A stretch of 64,000 nucleotides of DNA, taken from contig NZ_JALRNF010000034.1 in assembly GCF_030272895.1 (NCBI RefSeq), positions 1 through 64,000 on the forward strand, written 5' to 3'. The notes under the pieces are model-generated. The model did not search any database. It was not told where the DNA came from and saw only the letters and a program-made list of their open reading frames with translations. Position 1 is the first letter of the stretch; each line of letters starts with the position of its first letter. Both the position numbers and the translations under genes were made by a program. The stretch comes from Pseudomonas sp. BGr12. GTDB lineage: Bacteria > Pseudomonadota > Gammaproteobacteria > Pseudomonadales > Pseudomonadaceae. Below, piece after piece: positions 8,539-17,124 of the stretch.

Positions 8539-10034
8539 CGGTAGCTCTCCGGATCGTGGGGCGTCTTCATCAGCACGTAGCCAACATCACCGACCAGGTG
8601 GATGACGTAGAACTTGTTGTCCACCCGGGGTTGCGGGCTACGGGCCAGCACCTGCCGACGTCCCAGGGGGACATGGGAGCCGAAGTTGCTCAGTCCGAGT
8701 CTCGGCATCATCTCCGGCAGCAGCAGGAAGTTGATGTTGAGCACGTACTTCAGGGCCGGCATGGCCCGCACCGAACCGCTGGCGGCAGGCAACCACTGGC
8801 CGCTGGAGTCGATGTCCAGCACGTAGTAGCGCCGGGCCGAAGCCAGGTCCGGTCGCGAGCTGATGTCGTGGGCCAGGGAAAAACTGATGGCCTGTTGCAA
8901 CTCCTTCTCGACCAGCAGCACGCGCCCATAGGCATAGGCAAACGACAACATGCACAGCAGCGGAACCAGCAACAGCCAGCCCAGGCGCAGGTGCAACGCG
9001 GTCAGCAGCCGATGGGCGAGCCACAAGACCAGTACCATGACCGTCCCCAGGCCCATCAAGGTCCGCGCGCCGTCGTTGAAGTCGGCGAACAGCAGGGTCA
9101 GCCCCGGTACCAGCAGCAGCACCATCGGCAGCGGCAGCAGCAGCGCCAGCAGCAGGCCCAACCTTGCCAGGACACTGCCCTCGCCGCGCAGTACCCGGGC
9201 AGCGGCCAGGACCACCCCGAGTAGCGCCAGGGCCAGCAAACCGAACATGAACCAGGCCGTGCCCGGCGTGAACAACAATCCAAGATGTTCTGTGATCAGT
9301 TGCAGCCGTTGCAGGACCATGTCCGGCCATTGCCCATCGAATGCCAGCAATGACTCGCGCATCGTCGTCATTAGCTGAAACGCACTGAGGTAATAAAGCA
9401 GGCAGCCGCCGAGCAACTGGGCAAGGCGTCCGATGGCGTGAATACAGGTCTGCCGAAAGTCTGCTCCCTGCACCACCTGGCGCAGCACTTCGACACAACA
9501 GAGCCCGGCAAACAGGTTGAGGCTGATCTGGTAGAAGCTGGCGGCAACGGCCACCCACACCGCACCGTAGATCAGATAACGCCGACGTTCCGGCTCGAAG
9601 GTGATCGCCAGCACGCTGGCCGCCAGGGCCAGGGCCATGGTCGGGCCGTCGAACTGGTAGGACAGGTTCTGCAGGAAGAACGGGTTGTACCAAAGGGGCA
9701 GGACCACCAGCACGGCACTGGCATCGGGCGCGACGAAGTAGTGTCGTACCAGACGTGCCAGGGCCAGGGCGCTGGCCACCGCGGCCAGCAGCAACGGCAG
9801 CGGGAACAGGTTCGGCGCCCCCGGGCCGAAGCTCAGTACCGCATAGAGCCAGCCGGTGAGCACCCTGCCCTCGCCGGTCCAGCTATCGCTGGCCACCTGG
9901 GTGCGCCAGACGTCATCCATGTAGGTGTAGTCGGCCAACAGCAGCGGCAGCAGGTGCAGGCCGATCGCAAGCAGGCAGAACACCTGGACCTCGCGAGCGG
10001 ACAAGTGCCTGCTCCACAGTGCTGATGACAACAT
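8532..10034 (-). CDS. polytopic glucosyltransferase-domain membrane protein (GtrC/GtrII-like)
   Basis: About 500 residues with some ten or more hydrophobic helices and a C-terminal soluble part (about 375-500). It resembles the glucosyltransferase-domain proteins (GtrII-like) that attach the flipped sugar to O-antigen in the periplasm. Early acidic residues ([12 protein letters not shown]) in the first periplasmic loop fit the conserved aspartate region expected of such GT-C enzymes. I prefer the ATG at 10034 ([10 protein letters not shown]); a TTG at 10049 is the alternative. It is first in the gtr-like operon. This third gene is the variable member of such clusters, so its linkage and acceptor cannot be inferred. 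Confidence 0.75.
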   Translation of the reverse strand: MLSSALWSRHLSAREVQVFCLLAIGLHLLPLLLADYTYMDDVWRTQVASDSWTGEGRVLTGWLYAVLSFGPGAPNLFPLPLLLAAVASALALARLVRHYFVAPDASAVLVVLPLWYNPFFLQNLSYQFDGPTMALALAASVLAITFEPERRRYLIYGAVWVAVAASFYQISLNLFAGLCCVEVLRQVVQGADFRQTCIHAIGRLAQLLGGCLLYYLSAFQLMTTMRESLLAFDGQWPDMVLQRLQLITEHLGLLFTPGTAWFMFGLLALALLGVVLAAARVLRGEGSVLARLGLLLALLLPLPMVLLLVPGLTLLFADFNDGARTLMGLGTVMVLVLWLAHRLLTALHLRLGWLLLVPLLCMLSFAYAYGRVLLVEKELQQAISFSLAHDISSRPDLASARRYYVLDIDSSGQWLPAASGSVRAMPALKYVLNINFLLLPEMMPRLGLSNFGSHVPLGRRQVLARSPQPRVDNKFYVIHLVGDVGYVLMKTPHDPESYRW

Positions 10035-10110
10035 GGCCGACCCCCGCAATGTGCATTCACTGGCCTAGTCTAGCCAGCGCATGGCACTGCGCACGCCGTG
10101 CCGGGAGTAT

Positions 10111-11028
10111 CTATCCGGAGACCGGCTTGGCCTGCACGCTGGCCGCCCCGCTGACCGGGTTTTGCTTGCGACGAAACACCAGCACGTTGCCCAGCATCAC
10201 CAGCACCAGCCCCAGCAAGGCCGGCGCCGTCCACTGATAGCCTTCGTAGAAGGCCGAGACATTCAGCGCCACCAGCGGAAACAGCACCGTGCAGTACGCC
10301 GCCCGCTCCGGCCCCATGCGACCGACCAGGGTCAGGTAGGCGGTAAAGCCGATCACCGAGCCCGGAATCACCAGGTACAGCAGCGAGCCGATATAGCGCG
10401 TGTTCCACTCCATCGCAAAGGGAATGCCGCTGAACAGGCAGAACAGGCCCAGCATCGTCGCGCCATAGAACATGCCCCAGGCATTGGTGGTCATCGGCCG
10501 CAGCCCGGCTTTCTGCTGCAGGGTGGAGAGCATGTTGCCGGCGGAGAAACACAAGGTGCCGAGCAAGGCCAGGGCCAGTCCCAGCAGGGTTTGCGGGCTG
10601 GCTGCATGCCCGGACAGCTCCGGCCAGAACAGCAGGCCCAGGCCGACAAGGCCCAGGGCGCCACCGGCCAGCACATTGGTGGCGATCTTCTGGCCGAAGA
10701 AAATCCTCGCATTGAGCGCGTTCCACAGCGTGGCGGTGGAAAACACCACGGCGATCAGGCCGCTGGGGATCCACTGGCTGGCGGTCAGAAAGCACATGAA
10801 GTTGACGCAGAACAGGCACAAGCCCTGAGCCAGGCAGATACCGTGGCCCCGCCGGTTCATCGGCTGCAGGCGCCGGCTGAGCAGCAGGATGGCAAACAGC
10901 ACCAGGGCCGCCAGGGCGAAGCGATAGACAATCGACACGGGAATGGCGACCACGCCCAGCTGCCACTTCAAGGCAATCCAGGTGGTGCCCCAGATCAGGA
11001 CGGTGAGCAGGTACAACGACAGGTTCAT
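10111..11028 (-). CDS. EamA-family (DMT) transporter
   Basis: A 305-residue protein with ten predicted membrane helices in two EamA halves (about 1-135 and 145-285). The first helix motif LIWGTTWIALKWQLG is typical. These drug/metabolite exporters pump amino acids or other small metabolites out of the cytoplasm. A good ribosome site (AGAGGAGTG) precedes the ATG at 11028. It is divergent from an AraC-type regulator 134 bases away, which probably controls it. The substrate is unknown. Confidence 0.88.
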   Translation of the reverse strand: MNLSLYLLTVLIWGTTWIALKWQLGVVAIPVSIVYRFALAALVLFAILLLSRRLQPMNRRGHGICLAQGLCLFCVNFMCFLTASQWIPSGLIAVVFSTATLWNALNARIFFGQKIATNVLAGGALGLVGLGLLFWPELSGHAASPQTLLGLALALLGTLCFSAGNMLSTLQQKAGLRPMTTNAWGMFYGATMLGLFCLFSGIPFAMEWNTRYIGSLLYLVIPGSVIGFTAYLTLVGRMGPERAAYCTVLFPLVALNVSAFYEGYQWTAPALLGLVLVMLGNVLVFRRKQNPVSGAASVQAKPVSG

Positions 11029-11162
11029 GGCAGCACTCCTCTAACTGGAGGCCAGTTTCTGCCCATGTCACGGTCGCGCGCTTGCACAAACTTGCGCTTT
11101 TCCCTCAGGACCCGCTGTCAGCCAGGGCCGACGCGGGTAGGATGGCAGCAGAGGAGAAAGCG

Positions 11163-12038
11163 ATGATTCCCCTGAACCAGCTGCAAGTCTTTCAAGCCAT
11201 GCACGACTCGCCCAACACCCGCCTGGAACACAGCGCGCAACTGGGTGACGGCATGGTTGCAGCCTTGTGGAACAACCGCGACGACGCCCGCGATTACCAC
11301 GCTCCGAGTCATCACACCCTGTCCTGCTACATCGCCGGCGGCACCGGCACCTTTCGCCGTGACCGGCCATCGGCCAAGGGCGCGCCGGGCAAGCTGTGCA
11401 TCCTGCCGGCCGGTCACGAGTCGAACTGGGTAATCAACGGCTCGATCCGCCTGGTGCACCTGTACATCACCCAGGAGCAGTTCGCCCTGGAGTGCATCCG
11501 CCTGCTGGACCGCGAACCCCGTGCCCTGCAATTGCAGGAAAACACCTTTCTCGACGATGCCGGGCAGACCGCGCGCTTTCGTCAGTTGATCGCCCTGAAC
11601 TGGGACGAGCCGGGTGAACGGCTGCTGACCAGCAGCCTGGCCCACGAGCTGGTCGACCATGCCCTGCTCCACCAGGTCGGCCTGCGCCAGGGCCTGCGCC
11701 TGAAGGGCGGGCTGGCCCCCCATCAGCGCCGGCTGCTGGCCGACTATGTCGAACAGCACATCGAGCAGCCGCTGAGCCTGGGTGAACTGGCGGCCCTGTG
11801 CAACCTGTCCGAGTACCACTTCGCGCGGATGTTCCGTGAAAGCTTCGGCCTGCCGCCGCACCAGTACCTGCTGGCCCGGCGCCTGGCCAAGGCGCGGCAG
11901 TTGCTACGTTTCGGCGAGCTGCCGCTGGGCCAGGTCGCCCTGCTGTGCGGTTTTGCCAGCGCCAGCCACTTCAGCAATCGCTTCCGCCAGGCGCTGGGGG
12001 CGACGCCCGGTGAGTACCGGGCGGCGTTCCGGGGCTAG
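11163..12038 (+). CDS. AraC-family transcriptional regulator
   Basis: A 291-residue regulator with an N-terminal cupin-like sensing domain (about 1-165) and a C-terminal double helix-turn-helix (about 190-288: LAALCNLSEYHFARMFRESFGLPPHQYLLARRL, then VALLCGFASASHFSNRFRQALGATPGEYR). The ATG at 11163 follows a strong ribosome site (AGAGGAG, eight bases away). The divergent EamA transporter is its likely target. The pairing of an AraC regulator with a DMT exporter suggests export of a compound the cytoplasmic sensor recognises; this is inference from position. Confidence 0.88.
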   Translation: MIPLNQLQVFQAMHDSPNTRLEHSAQLGDGMVAALWNNRDDARDYHAPSHHTLSCYIAGGTGTFRRDRPSAKGAPGKLCILPAGHESNWVINGSIRLVHLYITQEQFALECIRLLDREPRALQLQENTFLDDAGQTARFRQLIALNWDEPGERLLTSSLAHELVDHALLHQVGLRQGLRLKGGLAPHQRRLLADYVEQHIEQPLSLGELAALCNLSEYHFARMFRESFGLPPHQYLLARRLAKARQLLRFGELPLGQVALLCGFASASHFSNRFRQALGATPGEYRAAFRG

Positions 12039-12050
12039 AACGGGCTCGGC

Positions 12051-12377
12051 TTACCCGGGCAGCACGGCCATTACCGGCCCCAGCACCAGGCTGATGCCAA
12101 GCAGCCCGAGCAACAGCTTCGGCTGGTAGGGCAGCAGGAACACCCAGAGGGTCACCCCCGCCATCAGCACCGCGAACAGTTCGACCAGGCCCATGGCCCA
12201 GCCGCTGTGGTGCACCGCCAGCCACAAGGCCAGCACCAGCAACGACCAGCCGCCGATGCGCAAGCCACGCAAGCGCGCAGCAGTGGGCGTGGCACCGAGC
12301 AGCTCCTTGTAGTGTTTTTCCATGGCCAGGCACAGGCTGGCGAAGCCGGCAAAGCCGAACAGGGTAACGGCGAGCAT
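12051..12377 (-). CDS. DUF3325 membrane protein
   Basis: A 108-residue protein with three or four predicted membrane helices (FGFAGFASLCLAMEKHY, then about 44-60, 63-80 and 85-105). It matches the DUF3325 family, found last in DUF3649-PepSY-DUF3325 operons next to TonB siderophore receptors. The ATG overlaps the PepSY stop by one base (TGATG), showing coupling. The function is unknown. It is convergent with the AraC gene, with 12 bases between stops. Confidence 0.8.
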   Translation of the reverse strand: MLAVTLFGFAGFASLCLAMEKHYKELLGATPTAARLRGLRIGGWSLLVLALWLAVHHSGWAMGLVELFAVLMAGVTLWVFLLPYQPKLLLGLLGISLVLGPVMAVLPG

Positions 12378-13960
12378 CAGGTCACCTCGCTTTCGATCAG
12401 GCTGGCAGTGGCCGCTTTCTCCGCCCTGGCTGCCCGCTTGGGCGCCGTCACCGGTGCACGCCACATCTTGCCGGCGCCCCAGGCCAGGAACAGGCCGCAG
12501 CCCAAGGCCGTCAGGTCGAACCCGGCCATGGCCCAGTCACCCGCAGGAATCGACTGCAACAGGCCTGCGTGGGTGGTCAGTTGATTGAGCAACGGCAGGC
12601 CGGCCCACAGCAGGGCCGCCAGCCCCAGTTGCTCGGCCCAGGCGCGTCGGCCCGGACGCAGCACGGCGTGCAGCAACGACAGGGCCCAGAGCAGGAAGAA
12701 GCTGTTGATCTCCCAGCCGGCGCGGCCTTCGAGCCCCAGCGGCAGCAGGCGGTTGGCCCAGAAGAACGCGGCCACGCCGATCAGCAGGCCGCTCATGCTG
12801 GCGATGTTCAGCACCTCCACCAGGCGCAGCTCGAACGGCTGGGTACCACTCTTGGCGTGCTTGAGCTGACGCTTGCCCAGCCACAGCACCAGGCCGGTGC
12901 CGATCACCGCGGTGCCGGCCAGGCCGAAGAAGAAGTACAGCCAGCGCAGCCAGGGCCCGGCGAACACGCCCATGTGCAGGCCGTACATGCCACCGGAAAT
13001 CACCACAGGAACGGCGTCGAGCTTGCTGCTGCCCTGCAGCGTGCCGTTGACGCCATCGAAGATCCAGCCACCACCGCGCTGGTAGGCGATGCGCTCGCCG
13101 GCATGACGGGTAAAGCGCACGCGGGCGTTCTGGTCGCCGGGGTTCTGCACTTCGATCCAGCCCAGGCGCGTGCCCGGCGCCTGCTCCTGGACCTTCTGGT
13201 ACAAGCTCGGCAATGGCAGCAGCGGCGCAGCGACGCCGGCGACCTTGACGTTTTCCGGGGTACCGAACAGGTCATTGAAAAAGCCGCGGCTGTTGTCGCC
13301 ATAGCTGGCGATGATGCTCGCCGGCATGACCATGGACATGAAGATCACCAGGCTGCTGTAGCTGATCATCAGGTGGAACGGCAGCACCAGCACGCCGATG
13401 GCGTTATGGCCATCGAGCCAGGAGCGCTGGCCCTTGCCCGGGCGGAAGGTGAAGAACTCCTTGAAGATCTTCTTGTGGGTAATGATGCCGGTCACCAGCC
13501 CCAGCAGCATGATGAACGCGGCAAAGGTCGACAACCAGCGGCCCCAGGGATGCGGCATCTCCAGCTGGAAATGGAAACGATAGAAGAAGTTGCCGCCACG
13601 GGTCTCGCGGGGCGCAAGCTCGGCCCCGGTGGCCGGGTCGAGGGTCTTGTCGATGAAATCGCGGCGCCCGGCATTGGCCGCACGCCAGCCGACACTCAGG
13701 CCCGGCTCGCGGGCATCGGGCAAGCGGATGAACCAGCTGCCGGCACCGGTGGCGTGTTCCTCAAGGTACGACTGGGCCAGGGCCAGGCTGGCCTCGGGGT
13801 CCAGCGCCCGCACCGGCACCTCGGGCTGGGTCCAGTGACTGATCTCTTCCTTGAAATAGGACATCGTCCCGGTCAGGAAAATCGCGAACAGCAACCAGCC
13901 GAAAATCAGACCGGTCCAGGTGTGCAGCCAGGCCATGGCCTGGCGAAAGCCCTCTTTCAT
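12377..13960 (-). CDS. PepSY-associated TM-helix protein (putative siderophore reductase)
   Basis: A 527-residue inner-membrane protein. It has an N-terminal helix (MAWLHTWTGLIFGWLLFAIFLTGTMSYF, about 8-36), a large periplasmic PepSY-like region, and further helices at about 155-175, 205-230, 345-370 and in the C-terminal third. Paired histidines in the helices (HTWTG, FHFQLEMPHPWGRW, LPFHLM, GLHMG) fit haem or metal coordination, as in the FoxB-type siderophore reductases. Its place between DUF3649 and DUF3325, next to a TonB receptor and behind a Fur-like site, supports a role in reducing imported ferric siderophore. The start at 13960 (MKEGFRQAM) overlaps the upstream stop by one base. Confidence 0.85.
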   Translation of the reverse strand: MKEGFRQAMAWLHTWTGLIFGWLLFAIFLTGTMSYFKEEISHWTQPEVPVRALDPEASLALAQSYLEEHATGAGSWFIRLPDAREPGLSVGWRAANAGRRDFIDKTLDPATGAELAPRETRGGNFFYRFHFQLEMPHPWGRWLSTFAAFIMLLGLVTGIITHKKIFKEFFTFRPGKGQRSWLDGHNAIGVLVLPFHLMISYSSLVIFMSMVMPASIIASYGDNSRGFFNDLFGTPENVKVAGVAAPLLPLPSLYQKVQEQAPGTRLGWIEVQNPGDQNARVRFTRHAGERIAYQRGGGWIFDGVNGTLQGSSKLDAVPVVISGGMYGLHMGVFAGPWLRWLYFFFGLAGTAVIGTGLVLWLGKRQLKHAKSGTQPFELRLVEVLNIASMSGLLIGVAAFFWANRLLPLGLEGRAGWEINSFFLLWALSLLHAVLRPGRRAWAEQLGLAALLWAGLPLLNQLTTHAGLLQSIPAGDWAMAGFDLTALGCGLFLAWGAGKMWRAPVTAPKRAARAEKAATASLIESEVT

Positions 13961-14271
13961 CAGTTTTTCATCCAGTAGGCCAGTCCATTGATCGCCCCCA
14001 GCACCAGGCTCGGCAGCAGTACACCCAGCCAGGCCTGCCAGGCGCTGCGGCTGGCGAAGCACCAGAGGAAGGCCACCAGGTAGAACAGGAACGACAGCAT
14101 CATCCCGCTGAGTACCGCCTCGGCCTTGGGCATCGGTGCCAGCAGGGTGATGCAGACACTGGCCATGGCCGCCAGCAAGTAACCGCCAAACACAGCGGCC
14201 AGGCAGCGTGACGTCACGGCCAATCGATAACTCAGGGGTAGCCCGGCGGCTTTGCTTTTCATGGCATCCAT
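13960..14271 (-). CDS. DUF3649 membrane protein of the iron-uptake module
   Basis: A 103-residue protein with three predicted membrane helices (about 25-47, 55-72 and 78-98). It is assigned to DUF3649 by the pattern LPLSYRLAVTSRCLAAVFGGYLLA and by its fixed position before a PepSY protein. It is the first gene of the three-gene module, and a Fur-box-like sequence lies about 25 bases upstream of its start. The biochemical role is unknown. The coupled one-base overlap with the PepSY gene suggests a membrane complex. Confidence 0.82.
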   Translation of the reverse strand: MDAMKSKAAGLPLSYRLAVTSRCLAAVFGGYLLAAMASVCITLLAPMPKAEAVLSGMMLSFLFYLVAFLWCFASRSAWQAWLGVLLPSLVLGAINGLAYWMKN

Positions 14272-14296
14272 TCCTGGTGAAGAATTCCTGATACTA

Positions 14297-14315
14297 AATG
14301 ATTTGTATTCTCATA
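14297..14315 (-). promoter_or_regulatory. Fur-box-like operator upstream of the DUF3649-PepSY operon
   Basis: On the minus strand the site reads ATGAGAATACAAATCATTT, close to the 19-base Fur consensus in both halves (GAGAAT and ATCATT). It lies between the TonB receptor stop and the DUF3649 start, so the module probably has its own iron-repressed promoter. Confidence 0.6.
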
Positions 14316-14337
14316 GGCAAAGCCGCCTGACGATCCA

Positions 14338-16305
14338 TCAGAACGAGAAGTCGACGCCCAGGGTGTAGCGACGTCCATCGAGCACGGTCTGGTAGTTCTC
14401 GTAGTCCACTTCCTTGTTGAACACGTTGTAGACACCGGCCAGCAGCTTGAGGTTTTTCGTCACCTTGTAGGTGCCGCCCAGGTCGACGAAGGTGTAGGAC
14501 GGCGTACCGTCGGACATGGTGGTCCTGCCCAGGTAGTCGGAGGTCTTGCCGCGATAGTTGAGCCGCGCCCAAGTGCCCAGCTGGTCGGTGTTCTGCCAGT
14601 CCAGGGTGGCGTTGAACATATGCCGTGGCATCTGGTTCAGCGGTTTGCCCTTGAGCGGACCGCTCTTCTGCTCGGAGTCGGTGAACGTGTAGTTGGTGGC
14701 CAGCGACAGCCGCTGGGTCAGGTCCCAATCCAGGGTCGCCTCGATGCCGCGCATCTGCGCCTCGTCGACGTTGACCCGGTCGCTGATGAACTTGTACGAG
14801 GTACCGCCGATCTGGCACTGGCCCGAGGCCGTGCCGGTGCTGTCGGTACAGCGGCGTTGTTCAGTGATCTTGTCCTTGAAGTCGGTGTTGAACAGGGTGA
14901 CGCCGGTGGAGAAGCCCTCCAGGCTGTCCCAGATGACCCCGATTTCCTGGCTCAGGCTCTCCTCCGGCTTGAGGCTGGAGTTGCCGACGATGATCGCCGG
15001 ATCGCCACCGCCACCGGTGATCTGTCCCCAGTCATCCACGGCCGCACGGATGTCCGGCGAGCGGTAGCCGCTGGATACGCCGCCCTTGACGGTCCAGTGC
15101 GCGGTCGGGTGGTAGACCCCGTACAAACGTGGCGACCAGTGGGTGCCGTAGTTCTCGTCGCGGTCCATGCGCAAGCCGCCGGTCAGGGCGAAGGTGTCGG
15201 TCAGGCGCCATTCGTCTTCGGCGAACAGGGCCCAGGACCAGCGCGTCAGCTGGTTCACGCTGGAGGCCGAGGCCAACTGGTTGCCCTCGTCGCTCAAATC
15301 TTCGTACTTGTACTGGCCACCGAAGGTGGTGGTGTGCGAATCGCTGAAGAACGACACCTGGGAGTTGAGCACGGTGTTCTCCAGCTCCATGCGCCGGCCC
15401 GGATTCTCGATCTTCTCGCGCTGCAGATAGCTGTCGGTGGTGATGCTGTCCCAGCGGCCGGAATGGCTGATGGCGAAATTGGTGCGGTCGTAGTCGTTGT
15501 TGCTGTCGGAGGAGCGCGCCGAGCGGCCTACGTGGGCATTGCGCTCCTGCTCGGACTTGCCCGCTTCCAGGGTGATGTCGTTGTGCGCGTCAGGGGTGAA
15601 GGACAGTTTGGCCGTGCCGCTGTCGGTGCTCTGCTCGTTGAAGCCGTTGACGATATGGTCTTCATCGCGGCGTGAACGCTGGCCGTAGAGCTGCAGGCCG
15701 ACCAGGTTCTCGATCAGCGGCCCGGAGACGAAGGCGCTGGTGCTGTTGTAATCGCCCGAGTCGGAACGGTCCTGGAAGGTCGCTTCGCTGCGCACGCCGC
15801 CGTACCAGGTCGGGGTCACCTTGCGGGTGATGATGTTGATCACCCCGCCCATGGCATCGGAGCCATAGAGCGAAGACATCGGGCCACGGACCACTTCGAT
15901 GCGCTCGATGGCTTCCAGCGGCGGCATCCAGCCCTGCTCGATACCGGCGCCATCACTGTTGGGGCGGGTCGCCCGGGAATCCTGGCGCTTGCCGTCGACC
16001 AGCATCAGGGTGTACTTGGAGGCCATGCCGCGGATGCTGATGTCGCTGGAACTGGCGCCACCGGTGACCACCACGCCGGGGACATCACGCAGGGCATCGG
16101 TCACGTCGCGGTAGGACTTGTTCTCGATCTGCTCGCGGGTAATCACCGAGATCGACGCCGGGGCGTCCTTGATCTGCTGGGAAAAGCCCGAGGCGGTGAC
16201 CACCATGTTATCCAGCTCCAGCGGCTGGCTTTCAGCGCTGGCTTGGGCGGCATACAGCGAGCCTATGGTGAGTGCGAGGCAGGATCTGACGAAAAGCGGG
16301 GACAC
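14338..16305 (-). CDS. TonB-dependent receptor (iron/siderophore type)
   Basis: A 655-residue outer-membrane receptor. It has a signal peptide (ending about AQASA), a plug domain with a TonB-box-like start (DNMVVTAS) and the motifs SIRGMASKYTLMLVDGKRQ and VVRGPMSSLYGSDAMGGVINIITRK. A 22-strand barrel ends in the aromatic terminus YTLGVDFSF. The RGPMSSLYG segment and barrel resemble CirA/FepA/IroN-type catecholate receptors, but the ligand is uncertain. I start it at the GTG at 16305, which has a good ribosome site (GGGAGAGG); an upstream TTG is less likely. A Fur-box-like site lies about 70 bases upstream. The PepSY operon follows directly downstream. Confidence 0.9.
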   Translation of the reverse strand: MSPLFVRSCLALTIGSLYAAQASAESQPLELDNMVVTASGFSQQIKDAPASISVITREQIENKSYRDVTDALRDVPGVVVTGGASSSDISIRGMASKYTLMLVDGKRQDSRATRPNSDGAGIEQGWMPPLEAIERIEVVRGPMSSLYGSDAMGGVINIITRKVTPTWYGGVRSEATFQDRSDSGDYNSTSAFVSGPLIENLVGLQLYGQRSRRDEDHIVNGFNEQSTDSGTAKLSFTPDAHNDITLEAGKSEQERNAHVGRSARSSDSNNDYDRTNFAISHSGRWDSITTDSYLQREKIENPGRRMELENTVLNSQVSFFSDSHTTTFGGQYKYEDLSDEGNQLASASSVNQLTRWSWALFAEDEWRLTDTFALTGGLRMDRDENYGTHWSPRLYGVYHPTAHWTVKGGVSSGYRSPDIRAAVDDWGQITGGGGDPAIIVGNSSLKPEESLSQEIGVIWDSLEGFSTGVTLFNTDFKDKITEQRRCTDSTGTASGQCQIGGTSYKFISDRVNVDEAQMRGIEATLDWDLTQRLSLATNYTFTDSEQKSGPLKGKPLNQMPRHMFNATLDWQNTDQLGTWARLNYRGKTSDYLGRTTMSDGTPSYTFVDLGGTYKVTKNLKLLAGVYNVFNKEVDYENYQTVLDGRRYTLGVDFSF

Positions 16306-16371
16306 GAGGACCTCTCCCTGAGAAATGTAAATTCTGGGTAAACCCAATCAGGGAGCGAATGCTATTTATTC

Positions 16372-16390
16372 GCAAATGAGAGTAAAGGTT
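16372..16390. promoter_or_regulatory. possible Fur box upstream of the TonB receptor
   Basis: The sequence GCAAATGAGAGTAAAGGTT shares the left half (GCAAATGAGA) with Pseudomonas Fur boxes, but the right half is poorly conserved. It lies in an AT-rich stretch where the receptor promoter is expected. Confidence 0.4.
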
Positions 16391-16399
16391 ATTTACTTT

Positions 16400-16580
16400 T
16401 TTTACATTTTCCTCGGCACCTGCGACCGTCGAACCTCATACGGTATACCTGCAATCTTGGCCGCGTTCTGATCCAGCGCATGCAAAAGCCCGGCCCATGC
16501 CGGGCTTTTTGCTACAGGATATTTTTCTTCATCAAGGGGTTGAAAAGTTTCGCCAAGTGCCTGACCTTGTAGTCAAGAGG
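16400..16580 (-). other. unassigned AT-richer gap with an open minus-strand frame lacking a start
   Basis: Between the receptor start and the HPF gene no confident gene is seen. On the minus strand an open frame of about 55 codons, ending in TAA at about 16400, reads like coding sequence (for example LHALDQNAAKIAGIPYEV). It begins right after an in-frame stop and has no ATG or GTG. It may be a worn remnant of a lost gene or chance. Confidence 0.25.
16484..16511. terminator. bidirectional intrinsic terminator hairpin
   Basis: A GC-rich stem (AAAAGCCCGGC / GCCGGGCTTTTT) with a short loop has A and T runs on its two sides, so it could end transcripts in either direction. No annotated gene ends beside it, which makes it an orphan terminator. 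Confidence 0.7.
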
Positions 16581-16649
16581 CGATGAGTTCCATTGGCCGC
16601 AACGGCCCCATCGATTCTCTTGCGAGCTAGCTGAATAAGGGATTGAACT

Positions 16650-17057
16650 ATGCAAATCCAAGTCAATAGCGACAACCATATTCAAGGCAACATCCGGCTG
16701 AACGAATGGGTTCGCAGCACGGTAGAAAGCATGCTCGAACGCTACGAAGAAGACCTCACCCGCGTCGAGGTTCACCTTCGCGATGAAAATGGCGACAAGC
16801 CAGGCCCACACGACAAACGCTGCCAGATGGAGGCACGCCCAAAAGGCCATCAACCGATTTCCGTAACCCACAAGTCAGCCTCGCTGGACCAGGCGGTCGA
16901 CGGCGCTGCCCAGAAGCTCAACCATGCCCTGGAGCACTTCTACGGCAAACTGCGCAGCAAGCGCGCAGTCACTCAGCAAAGCGCCAGCACCGGCCCGGCC
17001 GACGGCCTGCTACAGGAAGAATTCCTGGAGAACGAGCAAGCTCGCAGCATTAGCTGA
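16650..17057 (+). CDS. HPF/RaiA-family ribosome-associated protein
   Basis: A 135-residue protein with the S30AE fold (about residues 1-100: MQIQVNSDNHIQGNIRLNEWVRSTVESML, VEVHLRDENGDKPGPHDKRCQMEARP, AVDGAAQKLNHALEHFYGKLRSKR). Such proteins bind the 30S decoding centre and hibernate or protect ribosomes in stationary phase. It is not beside rpoN, so it is probably a second family member rather than the canonical hpf. The ATG at 16650 follows AAGGGA, and a strong terminator follows the stop. The tail after residue 110 is acidic and unlike a long-HPF dimerisation domain. Confidence 0.85.
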   Translation: MQIQVNSDNHIQGNIRLNEWVRSTVESMLERYEEDLTRVEVHLRDENGDKPGPHDKRCQMEARPKGHQPISVTHKSASLDQAVDGAAQKLNHALEHFYGKLRSKRAVTQQSASTGPADGLLQEEFLENEQARSIS

Positions 17058-17076
17058 ATGACATAACGCAGACGGT

Positions 17077-17108
17077 AAAAAGGCGAGCCTGGGGCTCGCC
17101 TTTTTTAT
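17077..17108 (+). terminator. intrinsic terminator after the HPF-family gene
   Basis: The stem AGGCGAGCC / GGCTCGCCT with a short loop is followed by six Ts. The mirrored A run means it may also serve the minus-strand immunity-like gene that ends at 17125. Confidence 0.9.
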
Positions 17109-17124
17109 TGCTGTTTTCTGCGAG

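Noticed and set aside
12569..13978. 469-codon plus-strand frame antisense to the PepSY gene
   Set aside because: Low-complexity, no domain, no ribosome site.
16320..16650. PrrF-type iron-responsive small RNA beside the TonB receptor
   Set aside because: A terminator and a Fur-like half site are present, but the sequence before the hairpin does not resemble PrrF as I know it.
16512..16871. 119-codon minus-strand frame overlapping the HPF gene
   Set aside because: It lies antisense to a conserved gene. The last 25 codons before the terminator look sensible, but no start is credible in the non-overlapping part.
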